From: an uncultured Traorella sp.
GTDB taxonomy: Bacteria; Bacillota_I; Bacilli_A; Erysipelotrichales; Erysipelotrichaceae
Assembly (NCBI GenBank): GCA_945938205.1
Contig: CAMEUL010000107.1
Location: forward strand, 1 to 5,516
Direction: 5' to 3'
DNA length: 5,516 bases
The notes beneath the pieces were generated by a model. The model was not told where the DNA came from and ran no database searches. It worked only from the letters and a program-made list of their open reading frames with translations. Shown one piece after another: positions 1 through 5,516 of this stretch (within the stretch, counting starts at the first letter, position 1; every line of letters starts with the position of its first letter). The position numbers and the translations under genes were made by a program.

Positions 1-1
1 A

Positions 2-565
2 CCTACTAAACCAGTAGGTATGTTCTACAGCAAAGAAGAAGCTGAAAGAATTGCTGAAGAAAAAGGATTTACATTTGTGGAAGATGCAGGACGTGGTTAC
101 CGCCGCGTCGTGCCTTCCCCAAAACCTTGCAAGATTGTTGAACTGAACGTCGTTGAACAGCTGGTAAAAGCTGGAGATGTTGTCATTACCGTTGGAGGTG
201 GAGGAATTCCAGTAGTTGAAGATGAAAACGGATATACTGGAGTTGCTGCTGTAATTGACAAAGACCGTTCAAGTTCAAAACTTGCATTAGATATTCATGC
301 AGATATGCTTGTTATCTTAACAGCTGTTGACCGCGTATGCATTAACTTCAACAAGCCAGATCAGAAAGCGCTAGCTGAAATGACTGTTGAAGAAGCTAAA
401 CAGTACATTGCAGAAGGACACTTCGCACCAGGAAGCATGCTTCCAAAAGTTGAAGCTTGTCTGGACTATGTAACAGCTTGCAAAGATGGAAAAGCATTAA
501 TTACATCTTTGGAAAAAGCTAAAGCTGCATTAAAAGGTGAAACAGGTACAATTATTAAAGCTTAA
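2..565 (+). CDS. arcC: Carbamate kinase, C-terminal part (5' truncated by window edge)
   Basis: Carbamate kinase is a cytosolic enzyme that transfers the phosphoryl group of carbamoyl phosphate to ADP, giving ATP plus carbamate; it is the energy-yielding last step of arginine deiminase and related pathways. The frame is open from base 2 and begins PTKPVG, part of the family's conserved PTKPVGPFY-like segment, so the ATG at 20 is internal and not the start. About 187 residues are present of a usual 310 or so; the N-terminal substrate-binding part lies off the left edge. Visible family motifs are VGGGGIPV (about residues 64-71 of the fragment), AAVIDKD with the nucleotide-site lysine, LDIHADMLVILTAVD, and HFAPGSMLPKVEA with a conserved lysine near the C-terminus. 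All key residues in this half look intact. The next gene starts 28 bp downstream with no terminator between, so the two are very likely co-transcribed. The paralogue used in purine or agmatine breakdown cannot be excluded without the upstream genes. Confidence 0.95.
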   Translation, partial: PTKPVGMFYSKEEAERIAEEKGFTFVEDAGRGYRRVVPSPKPCKIVELNVVEQLVKAGDVVITVGGGGIPVVEDENGYTGVAAVIDKDRSSSKLALDIHADMLVILTAVDRVCINFNKPDQKALAEMTVEEAKQYIAEGHFAPGSMLPKVEACLDYVTACKDGKALITSLEKAKAALKGETGTIIKA

Positions 566-593
566 TGTTCTTTTATAAAAGGAGGGAAAAGAC

Positions 594-2015
594 ATGAGTG
601 AAAAGAAAACTCGTAAGTCACTTTCATCATTTAGTATTTTAATGATCTTGCTATTGATCGTTGCCGCTGTAACTTGGATGATTCCAAGCGAAGACGTTCA
701 GGGAGCAACATTACCAATGATCGTTATGGCACCATTCAATGGTTTCGTAAATGCTATTGATGTTTGTGTATTCGTATTAGTATTGGGTGGATTCTTAGGT
801 ATCGTTACAAAGACAGGTGCTTTGGATACTGGAATCAATGCTTTGGTTAAGAAGCTGCACGGAAATGAATTAAAACTGATTCCTATTCTGATGTTCATCT
901 TCTCAATTGGAGGAACAACATACGGAATGTTGGAAGAAACAGTTCCATTCTATTTGTTATTGGCTGCTACAATGGTAGCTGCTGGATTTGACAGCATTGT
1001 TGGTGCTGCAGTCGTTCTGCTCGGTGCAGGAAGTGGGGTATTAGGATCTACTGTTAACCCATTCGCTGTAGGTGCTGCTACAAGTACATTAATTGACAAT
1101 GGTGTGTCTGTTAACAATGGTATCATCATTGCATTAGGTGTTGTTCTTTGGTTATCTGCTTATGCAATTTCAGTATTCTTTGTAATGAATTATGCTCGTA
1201 AAGTAAAAGCAGACAAAGGATCTACTATTCTTTCTTTACAGGAACAGGAAGATATGAAGACTAGCTTCGTGGATAAAGAAGTGAAAGTAGATGCTAACTT
1301 AACAGGAACTCACAAACTTGTTCTGACATTATTTGCCTTAACATTCGTTGTAATGATCATTTCCTTCATTCCTTGGGAAGACTTTGGAGTAACTGCTTTC
1401 TTAGGCTGGTCTGAATTCCTGACTGGATATCCTCTTGGACAGTGGTACTTCGCTGAAGCAACAACTTGGTTCTTGATCATGGCAATCGTTATTGGTGTTG
1501 CAGGAAAATTATCTGAACATGAATTCGTTAACACTTTCATCGCTGGTGCTGGTGATATGATGAGCGTTGTATTGATTATCGCATTAGCTCGTGGTATCAG
1601 TGTATTGATGGCTCCAATCGAAGATGGTGGAACTGGATTACAGTTATTTATCCTGACAAATGCTGCAAATGCTCTTCAGGGTATGAGTGCTGGCATTTTC
1701 GCTCCAATCTCTTATCTGTTATATTGCTTGTTATCATTCTTGATCCCATCATCAAGTGGACTTGCAACTGCAAGTATGCCAATTATGGGACCTCTTGCCG
1801 ACACATTAGGATTCTCAACAGAAGTTATGGTTATGATCTTCGTTGCTGCTAATGGATTGGTTAACCTGTTTACTCCTACTTGTGGAGCAATCATGGGTGG
1901 ATTTGCAATTGCTAAGATTGAATACTCAACTTGGATGAAGTTTGCGACTAAGATTATCGCTACTATCGCAGTTGTCAGTGTTGTCATCTTAACTGTTGCT
2001 ATGATGATACTATAA
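594..2015 (+). CDS. YfcC family (DcuC/C4-dicarboxylate carrier superfamily) membrane transporter
   Basis: This is a 473-residue polytopic inner-membrane carrier of the YfcC group in the DcuC-like superfamily. Members beside arginine deiminase genes are usually treated as amino-acid carriers or arginine/ornithine exchangers, but the substrate is not proven. The start is set by a strong GGAGGG (581-586) 7 nt before the ATG. A short basic N-terminus (MSEKKTRK) precedes a first helix at about residues 13-30. Further hydrophobic segments lie near 53-71, 96-106, 118-145, 176-198, 240-259, 290-304, 321-338, 368-385, 409-425 and 452-473, with a hydrophilic loop at 201-238. Family-typical re-entrant or binding stretches are GGTTYGMLEETVPFY (106-120), GSGVLGSTVNPFAVGAA (146-162), LIPSSSGLATASMPIMGP (383-400) and NLFTPTCGAIMGG (424-436). 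The loop after helix 1 (IPSEDVQGATLP) seems shorter than in many YfcC proteins. It follows arcC by 28 bp and is followed by a strong terminator, making it the last gene of the operon. Uptake of arginine, citrulline or a peptide-like substrate feeding carbamate kinase is an inference from context. Confidence 0.88.
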   Translation: MSEKKTRKSLSSFSILMILLLIVAAVTWMIPSEDVQGATLPMIVMAPFNGFVNAIDVCVFVLVLGGFLGIVTKTGALDTGINALVKKLHGNELKLIPILMFIFSIGGTTYGMLEETVPFYLLLAATMVAAGFDSIVGAAVVLLGAGSGVLGSTVNPFAVGAATSTLIDNGVSVNNGIIIALGVVLWLSAYAISVFFVMNYARKVKADKGSTILSLQEQEDMKTSFVDKEVKVDANLTGTHKLVLTLFALTFVVMIISFIPWEDFGVTAFLGWSEFLTGYPLGQWYFAEATTWFLIMAIVIGVAGKLSEHEFVNTFIAGAGDMMSVVLIIALARGISVLMAPIEDGGTGLQLFILTNAANALQGMSAGIFAPISYLLYCLLSFLIPSSSGLATASMPIMGPLADTLGFSTEVMVMIFVAANGLVNLFTPTCGAIMGGFAIAKIEYSTWMKFATKIIATIAVVSVVILTVAMMIL

Positions 2016-2045
2016 GATAAGTTGACATAATTTAATCCTCTAAAC

Positions 2046-2078
2046 AGTAAAAACGAGCTCTGCCAGCTCGTTTTTACT
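2046..2078 (+). terminator. Rho-independent terminator after the arcC-yfcC-like operon
   Basis: A perfect 14-bp inverted repeat (AGTAAAAACGAGCT at 2046-2059, AGCTCGTTTTTACT at 2065-2078) surrounds a 5-nt CTGCC loop, 30 bp after the transporter stop codon. The GC-rich core CGAGCT is followed on the 3' arm by five T residues. Because the A-run and T-run pair with each other, the hairpin can act in both directions, although no minus-strand gene ends here. Confidence 0.92.
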
Positions 2079-2079
2079 A

Positions 2080-2310
2080 TGGAGAAGCATATTATTAGAG
2101 AAGATAGAAAAGGGTACACGAGCCGATGAAAGCTAGTACAGGGATTACCTGAGAATTAAAGGCAAGTGATCAGATGAAACCGATGAGGTTATGAAGAATG
2201 TGCGAAGTGAAATGTTCCGCATTTATACCGAAGTTATGATATACAAAAAAATGAAATGTAAGAGTTCAATAAATTGCATTTGTGGAGATAAAAATGAAAC
2301 TATTTCTTGA
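2080..2310 (+). other. Gap of uncertain content, possible decayed coding remnant
   Basis: Between the terminator and the next start at 2294 no intact gene of reasonable size is found. One frame (codons starting at 2080, 2083 and so on) reads like protein: ILLEKIEKGTRADES, a TAG, YRDYLRIKGK, a TGA (2167-2169), then a 46-codon open stretch containing DEVMKNVRSEMFRIYTEVM, ending at a TGA at 2308-2310. The charged, amphipathic character resembles a degraded small soluble protein, but the family is not recognised. A possible 39-residue ORF from the ATG at 2191 overlaps the next gene start and has only a poorly spaced GAGG before it. No riboswitch signature was recognised. TATGAT at 2235-2240 could be a -10 element for the next gene, but no convincing -35 lies 17 bp before it. 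This may be chance open frame in AT-rich DNA. Confidence 0.25.
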
Positions 2311-2931
2311 AAAAATCATAACACCCAAAAAAATGTTTCTCTTAAAAGTGAGATAATAATAACAATAGGAGTAATACTGTTTGGCTTTGCTCTTGGCGTA
2401 TTGCAGAAATGGATTGATGGTTCGCCAAGCAATATTTTTCCGTTATTAATGCAACAACTTGATATTAGAAACTATTTTGGTCATTTAGCAATATGGATTT
2501 TATTAGCAACAGTTATTTCGGTATATTCAAAATCTCCGTTAAGGGCTTCAATCAATATATTTTTGTTTTTTATAAGTATGCTGGCAGGGTATTATCTCTA
2601 TAGTAATTATGTTTTAGGTTTCTTTCCAAAAACGTATATGATGATATGGGTAGTCATTTCTTTTGCATCCTTTTTTATGGCATATATTTGTTGGTATGCA
2701 AAGGGAGAGGGTATTTTAGCAATTATCATATCCAGTGCAATAATTGGTGTATTATTCGCCCAGGCATTTTCAATTACACAAGGATTTTATGTGTATCATC
2801 TTATGGAAATTATTACATGGGTATTTGGTGTGGTTATCCTATATAGGAAACCAAAAGAATTTGCTATTGAAGTTGGTTTATCAGTTGTAATTGCATTTAT
2901 ATATCAATTATTGATTCCATATTGGGGGTAA
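2294..2931 (+). pseudogene. Small multi-spanning membrane protein of unknown function, frameshifted near its start (DUF6518-like?)
   Basis: The likely native start is the ATG at 2294, with GGAGA at 2284-2288 and a 6-nt spacing. It reads MKLFLEKIITPKKMFLLK and then hits TAA at 2354-2356. The rest of the protein is in the -1 frame, open from 2311 to the TAA at 2929-2931. Adding one base, most simply in the A-runs at 2327-2333 or 2344-2347, joins the two into a 212-residue protein. The joined product has about seven hydrophobic helices (near residues 20-37, 64-79, 87-110, 114-136, 140-159, 170-184 and 193-211) separated by short loops, with no signal-peptide cleavage site or catalytic motif. The pattern (SKSPLRA loop, LGFFPK, CWYAKGEG, ILYRKPKEF) recalls small uncharacterised Bacillota membrane proteins such as DUF6518; this is recall, not a search. 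The downstream frame has kept about 200 sense codons without a stop, so the lesion is recent, a sequencing error, or bypassed by slippage. A TTG at 2401 could start a 176-residue version, but it lacks a ribosome binding site. The gene looks more AT-rich than arcC, with much ATA and TTT. Confidence 0.6.
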
Positions 2932-3049
2932 GCAAAACTTTCGGTTTGTAGAGCTTTAACAAAGAAAATCAGTAAGCTAAAGTAAAACATCGACAATTTT
3001 CAAATAGAACTTAAACATAATAGATTATGATATTGCCGAGTATGAAAAT
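2932..3049. other. Non-coding AT-rich spacer, nothing recognised
   Basis: The first part of the 213-bp gap between the frameshifted membrane gene and the 3' end of the EamA gene. No ORF with a ribosome binding site, no RNA gene and no convincing terminator for the upstream gene was seen; the best is a weak AGCTT/AAGCT pair with a long loop. The two flanking genes converge here. Confidence 0.5.
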
Positions 3050-3100
3050 AAAAGCACATTGAATCTCCAATTATAAGGAAAGGAGAGAAAACGTGCTTTT
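3050..3100 (-). terminator. Long imperfect hairpin, probable terminator for the minus-strand EamA gene (possibly bidirectional)
   Basis: Outer arms AAAAGCAC (3050-3057) and GTGCTTTT (3093-3100) are perfect 8-bp complements, and inner arms TCTCC (3064-3068) and GGAGA (3082-3086) can pair as well, leaving symmetric 6-nt internal loops and a 13-nt apical loop. It lies 45-95 bp beyond the EamA stop codon. On the minus strand the 3' arm runs into a T-rich stretch (GTGCTTTTATTTTC); on the plus strand it also ends T-rich (GTGCTTTTCTTTG). Either direction could terminate, which suits convergent genes. The low GC of the outer stem makes it weaker than the hairpin at 2046. Confidence 0.5.
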
Positions 3101-3120
3101 CTTTGATTATATTTGAAATG

Positions 3121-3155
3121 AAAAGAAATAAATGTAAAGTAAGATTATTTCTTTT
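3121..3155 (-). repeat. AT-rich 11-bp inverted repeat spanning the EamA stop codon
   Basis: AAAAGAAATAA (3121-3131) is a perfect complement of TTATTTCTTTT (3145-3155) across a 13-nt loop, and the second arm includes the EamA stop codon (3145-3147). With a single G:C pair it is thermodynamically weak. It could help end transcription together with the hairpin at 3050-3100, or be chance in an A/T-rich lysine-coding tail. Confidence 0.3.
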
Positions 3156-4017
3156 TTTGTGGCAACTGGGCAATGATGATACCCATGAAGACCAGTACAC
3201 ATCCAATATAATTTTGTGTGGTCATCACTTCATGAAGGATCAAAGCACTACCAATAGCACAGAAGACAGATTCACTGCTGAGAATAATAGCACTGGTAGT
3301 TGGATCCAGTCCAATCTGTCCCAAGGTTTGCGTAGTATATCCAACTCCTACTGATAAAATACCACCATATAAAATAGGGATCAGTGCCTGTTGAATGCCA
3401 CTGAAGGAAACAGTTTCAAAAAGAAACATCCCCATAAGACTTAAAATTGAGCAGGTCAGAAATTGATAGAATGAGAAACGAATTGGATAAATGCGGTCCG
3501 TATATGAATCGATGGCCATGATGTGAAAAGCAAATAAAATGGCACAGATAAAAATTAAAAAGTCACCAAAATTCATACTAAAAGTTCCATTCATACATAA
3601 GAAATAAAAGCCTACCAAAGCAATCACAGCACCGATCCAAGCATTGATCGTTGTTTTATGATGCATAAAAATACCAATGATAGGAACTAAAATAATATAG
3701 AAGTCCGTAATGAAACCGGCTTTTCCAGCAAAGTCTGTCATCATGACACCATACTGCTGAAAAGTGGAAGCGGTAAACAGGATGATTCCACACAGGATAC
3801 CGGGGAAAATGGTTTGCTTTCTTTTGGTTGGATCTAGTGGCTTTTTCTCAAAGATCATCATGACCGGAATCAAAGATAAACACCCTAAAGCAAAACGGAT
3901 CCCATTGTAAGTAAAACAACCGACGGCATCTCCTCCTACACGCTGTGCTACAAAGGCAAAACCCCAGATAGTGGCTGTTAAAAATAAAACAAGTATCGAT
4001 CTAATTTTTGTATTCAT
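3145..4017 (-). CDS. DMT superfamily EamA-domain transporter (drug/metabolite exporter type)
   Basis: A complete 290-residue, ten-helix membrane protein of the drug/metabolite transporter superfamily; characterised members export amino acids, metabolites or drugs, and the substrate of this one cannot be read from sequence. The start ATG (4017-4015) has TAGGAG on the minus strand with a 7-nt spacing. Two tandem EamA repeats are visible. Repeat 1 (about residues 6-142) opens with the family's LTATIWGFAFVAQRVGGD and contains NGIRFALG (38-45) and AGKAGFITDFYIILVP (97-112). Repeat 2 (about 150-285) contains GDFLIFICAILFAFHI (151-166), GYTTQTLGQ (226-234) and the hallmark DPTTSAIILSSESVFCAIG (238-256) followed by LHE. 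It ends with a basic QKKK tail, as expected for a cytosolic C-terminus. Length is normal for the family. It stands alone on the minus strand, divergent from the response regulator and convergent with the upstream membrane gene, so it is probably monocistronic. A co-regulatory link with the two-component system is possible but not shown. Confidence 0.93.
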   Translation of the reverse strand: MNTKIRSILVLFLTATIWGFAFVAQRVGGDAVGCFTYNGIRFALGCLSLIPVMMIFEKKPLDPTKRKQTIFPGILCGIILFTASTFQQYGVMMTDFAGKAGFITDFYIILVPIIGIFMHHKTTINAWIGAVIALVGFYFLCMNGTFSMNFGDFLIFICAILFAFHIMAIDSYTDRIYPIRFSFYQFLTCSILSLMGMFLFETVSFSGIQQALIPILYGGILSVGVGYTTQTLGQIGLDPTTSAIILSSESVFCAIGSALILHEVMTTQNYIGCVLVFMGIIIAQLPQKKK

Positions 4018-4040
4018 ATAAAATCTCCTAAAACACGACT

Positions 4041-4051
4041 ATCTTATCATA
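4041..4051 (-). promoter_or_regulatory. Possible -10 region for the EamA gene
   Basis: On the minus strand TATGATAAGAT contains two overlapping -10-like hexamers: TATGAT (4051-4046, 5 of 6 to consensus) and TAAGAT (4046-4041). The latter has TTTAAT 17 bp before it as a poor -35. A start near 4035 would give a short leader containing the AGGAG site. This is a weak call in AT-rich DNA. Confidence 0.3.
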
Positions 4052-4086
4052 AGTCTGATGAAAATTAAACGAAAGAATAGGATTGT

Positions 4087-4125
4087 TTTACACAGATTTT
4101 ACAATTCGATGTTTTTACTTTTACA
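4087..4125 (+). promoter_or_regulatory. TTTACA direct repeats resembling PhoP-type (Pho box) half-sites
   Basis: Exact TTTACA hexamers occur at 4087-4092, 4098-4103 and 4120-4125, with start-to-start distances of 11 and 22 bp, so they sit on the same helical face. Bacillus PhoP is known to bind TT(A/T/C)ACA direct repeats with about 5-bp spacers, which is the spacing of the first two copies; the expected third position (4109) does not match and the fourth does. The next gene encodes an OmpR/PhoB-type regulator, so this may be an autoregulatory operator. The second copy also resembles a -35 (TTTACA, 5 of 6), with TACATT at 4122-4127 18 bp later as a moderate -10. Binding by this regulator is an inference. 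Confidence 0.4.
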
Positions 4126-4170
4126 TTGCTTTGTTAAACTGAAAATGAAAAATCGTGATAAAATAGAATT

Positions 4171-4175
4171 GGAGG
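4171..4175 (+). promoter_or_regulatory. Ribosome binding site that fixes the response regulator start at 4182
   Basis: GGAGG directly abuts an ATG at 4176 (no spacer) but stands 6 nt before a second in-frame ATG at 4182. Initiation from 4176 is sterically implausible, so 4182 is chosen. A TAAAAT at 4159-4164 looks like a -10 but would put the transcript start inside this site, so a promoter further upstream is more likely. Confidence 0.8.
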
Positions 4176-4181
4176 ATGTCT

Positions 4182-4853
4182 ATGGCAACTATCTATATCG
4201 TTGAAGATGATGTGAATATTCGTGAAATTGAAACCTTTGCACTTAAAAATAGTGGATATAATGTATTTGATTTTGAGTGCGCCAAAGATTTCAATAAAAA
4301 ATTGGATGAAAATATGCCCGATCTGATTCTTTTGGATATCATGCTTCCGGATATGGATGGTTTGTCAATCCTTAAAAATCTGAGAAATCGTGTAGAAACC
4401 AAAAATATACCGGTAATTCTTGTCAGCGCTAAAACCAGTGAAATGGATCGAGTAAAAGGTTTGGATATAGGTGCAGATGATTATCTCTGTAAGCCGTTTG
4501 GTGTCATGGAACTCATTTCCAGAGTGAAAGCCTTGCTGAGAAGAAGCACATCTTCTGAAAACCAGAAATTTTTGTCAATACATGATATTTTTATGAATGA
4601 TGAGAAAAGAAGTGTTTATGTCAAAGATCAAGTGATTGAATTGACTTATAAAGAATATGAACTATTAAAACTTTTAATGATCAATAATGGGATTGTATTA
4701 ACAAGAGAAACCTTGATGGAAAAAGTATGGGGAACGGATTTTGAAGGAGAAAGCCGAACATTAGATATGCATATTAAAACACTTCGTCAAAAACTGAAAG
4801 ATGCAGGAAACTATATTAAAACGATTCGAAATGTAGGCTATATGCTGGAGTAA
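4182..4853 (+). CDS. OmpR/PhoB-family DNA-binding response regulator (PhoP-like)
   Basis: A cytosolic transcription factor switched by phosphorylation from the adjacent kinase. From ATG 4182 it is 223 residues, normal for the subfamily. The receiver domain (about 1-120) has the acidic pocket E8-D9 in IYIVEDD, phosphoacceptor D52 in LILLDIMLPDMDG, switch residue S82 in VILVSAK, and K104 in YLCKPFG, so the phosphorylation machinery is complete. A linker near 121-130 leads to the winged-helix domain (about 131-223) with VIELTYKEYELLKLL (151-165), ETLMEKVWG, the recognition helix SRTLDMHIKTLRQKL (191-205), and the wing TIRNVGYML. The histidine kinase ATG follows the stop after 2 nt, so the two are translationally coupled partners. 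With a PhoR-like kinase and PhoP-like repeats upstream, phosphate or cell-envelope stress control is plausible, but OmpR-family specificity cannot be read from this sequence. An alternative start at 4176 would add two residues (MS). Confidence 0.93.
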   Translation: MATIYIVEDDVNIREIETFALKNSGYNVFDFECAKDFNKKLDENMPDLILLDIMLPDMDGLSILKNLRNRVETKNIPVILVSAKTSEMDRVKGLDIGADDYLCKPFGVMELISRVKALLRRSTSSENQKFLSIHDIFMNDEKRSVYVKDQVIELTYKEYELLKLLMINNGIVLTRETLMEKVWGTDFEGESRTLDMHIKTLRQKLKDAGNYIKTIRNVGYMLE

Positions 4854-4855
4854 TT

Positions 4856-5516
4856 ATGGAAAGAAAAATACATAAGAATATCTTTTTTATTTCTGTTCTT
4901 GCCATTCTGACCACTTTACTGGTGGTAATGGGAGTTTTCTATCATCGGTTCCAGCAACAGATCAGTCAGGATCTGAGAACCTTTGGAACCATTATTTTAA
5001 AAACAGAGGGATGGCAGGAAGCCAGTGATTTGGCAGATTCAGAAAAAATAAGAATTACACTCATTGATCAGGATGGAAAAGTGCTTTCTGATAATGTCGC
5101 TGATCCAAACAGCATGGAAAATCATAATAACCGTCCTGAAGTCATACAGGCACGAAAAGATGGCTTTGCCGAAACAACGCGCAAATCATCTACTTTCAGT
5201 GATGTTTCTACATATTATTATGCGATGAGGCTGGATGATGGAAAAGTGCTGCGTGTTTCAAGAGAAGCCAGTTCACTTTCAGCCATCTTTTTTGATACGC
5301 TGCCTTTGATATTACTGTTAAGTGGAGGCATCCTTTTATTGGCTTTGTGGATTTCTCGTATTTTGACTCGTTCTATTATGCTTCCGATTCATGACATGGC
5401 GAATCATATGGATGAACTGGATCATGTTCAGGTATATCCTGAATTGGTGCCTGTTGTGAAAACGATTCAAAATCAGCATGAAAATATGATCCGTCAGTCA
5501 AAAATGCGCCAGGATT
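4856..5516 (+). CDS. PhoR-like sensor histidine kinase, N-terminal part (3' truncated by window edge)
   Basis: A membrane sensor kinase expected to phosphorylate the regulator encoded just upstream. The ATG at 4856 comes 2 nt after that gene's TAA, with GGAG at 4847-4850 inside the preceding gene as its ribosome binding site. The 220 residues present show TM1 (about 9-29), an extracytoplasmic sensor region (about 30-142), TM2 (about 143-167), then a HAMP-like segment (about 168-200: SRILTRSIMLPIHDM) and the beginning of the dimerisation helix ending RQSKMRQD. In PhoR/VicK-type kinases this last motif is followed within a few residues by the FxxNVSHELKTPL H-box, so the cut falls just before the catalytic histidine. 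The sensor part carries ITLIDQDGKVLSDN, then DPNSMENHNNRPEV, FAETTRKSST and YYYAMRLDDGKVLRVS, a pattern known from many Bacillota PhoR-like sensors with a PAS/Cache-like extracellular fold. The specific ligand is unknown. The catalytic ATPase domain should lie to the right of the window. Confidence 0.92.
   Translation, partial: MERKIHKNIFFISVLAILTTLLVVMGVFYHRFQQQISQDLRTFGTIILKTEGWQEASDLADSEKIRITLIDQDGKVLSDNVADPNSMENHNNRPEVIQARKDGFAETTRKSSTFSDVSTYYYAMRLDDGKVLRVSREASSLSAIFFDTLPLILLLSGGILLLALWISRILTRSIMLPIHDMANHMDELDHVQVYPELVPVVKTIQNQHENMIRQSKMRQD

Noticed and set aside
698..1540. Minus-strand open frames of 66 and 76 residues inside the transporter
   Set aside because: Antisense shadows of a well-supported gene with clear family motifs on the plus strand.
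2022..2027. TTGACA as a -35 promoter element after the transporter
   Set aside because: No -10-like hexamer 16-19 bp downstream; that position falls in the terminator stem.
1712..2119. Minus-strand 135-residue open frame over the end of the transporter
   Set aside because: It is the reverse-strand shadow of the YfcC gene and crosses its terminator; no ribosome binding site or family pattern.
2100..2290. Riboswitch or structured RNA upstream of the membrane protein gene
   Set aside because: Phrases such as CCGATGAAAGC and GTGCGAAG faintly recall SAM and lysine riboswitch cores, but the required partner motifs and stems are absent.
2320..2353. Programmed -1 ribosomal frameshift site
   Set aside because: In the ATG 2294 register the A7 run is read CCC AAA AAA ATG and the second run CTC TTA AAA GTG; neither forms an X XXY YYZ heptamer, and no obvious stimulatory stem follows.
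2401..2931. A 176-residue gene starting at TTG 2401
   Set aside because: No ribosome binding site precedes it, the open frame extends upstream to 2311 with hydrophobic residues that complete helix 1, and a much better start in another frame lies at 2294.
3000..3354. Short open frames on both strands around the EamA 3' end
   Set aside because: They overlap the EamA coding sequence or the hairpin region, lack start signals and show no protein-like composition.
4176..4181. ATG at 4176 as the response regulator start
   Set aside because: It touches the GGAGG with no spacer; the ATG at 4182 has a normal 6-nt spacing and gives the usual receiver N-terminus.
4193..4402. Minus-strand 69-residue open frame in the response regulator
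   Set aside because: Antisense shadow of the receiver domain coding sequence.

Overview
The window is a 5.5 kb piece of a low-GC Bacillota (Firmicutes) chromosome. Evidence for this is the strong Shine-Dalgarno sequences (GGAGG types), AT-rich codon usage, a Gram-positive style OmpR/PhoR two-component pair, and a carbamate kinase next to a YfcC-type carrier. The gene set and codon habits would suit an anaerobic gut lineage such as Erysipelotrichia or Clostridia. That placement is a guess; nothing here fixes the genus.

Layout from left to right. (1) The 3' part of a carbamate kinase gene (arcC-like, entering from the left edge) is followed 28 bp later by a complete YfcC/DcuC-superfamily membrane carrier. 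The pair closes with a perfect 14-bp hairpin terminator, so it is the tail of an operon, probably for arginine/citrulline or other carbamoyl-phosphate-yielding fermentation. (2) A roughly 215-bp gap of uncertain content, possibly with decayed coding sequence, leads into a small multi-spanning membrane protein gene. Its first 18 or so codons lie in a different frame from the rest, so it is frameshifted as written. (3) A 213-bp non-coding gap contains a long hairpin. (4) On the minus strand is a complete DMT/EamA-family transporter. (5) Divergent from it, across a roughly 164-bp intergenic region, is a PhoB/PhoP-type response regulator followed immediately by a PhoR-type sensor histidine kinase. 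The kinase is cut by the right edge just before its expected H-box.

Two observations deserve most attention. The first is the frameshift at the start of the membrane protein gene, next to an A7 run and an A4 run. The second is a set of three exact TTTACA direct repeats spaced 11 and 22 bp apart upstream of the response regulator. They resemble the half-sites bound by PhoP-type regulators and suggest autoregulation. I see no CRISPR array, tRNA, rRNA or recognisable insertion sequence, and no sign of a wholly new multi-gene system. The rest is ordinary metabolic, transport and signalling content.
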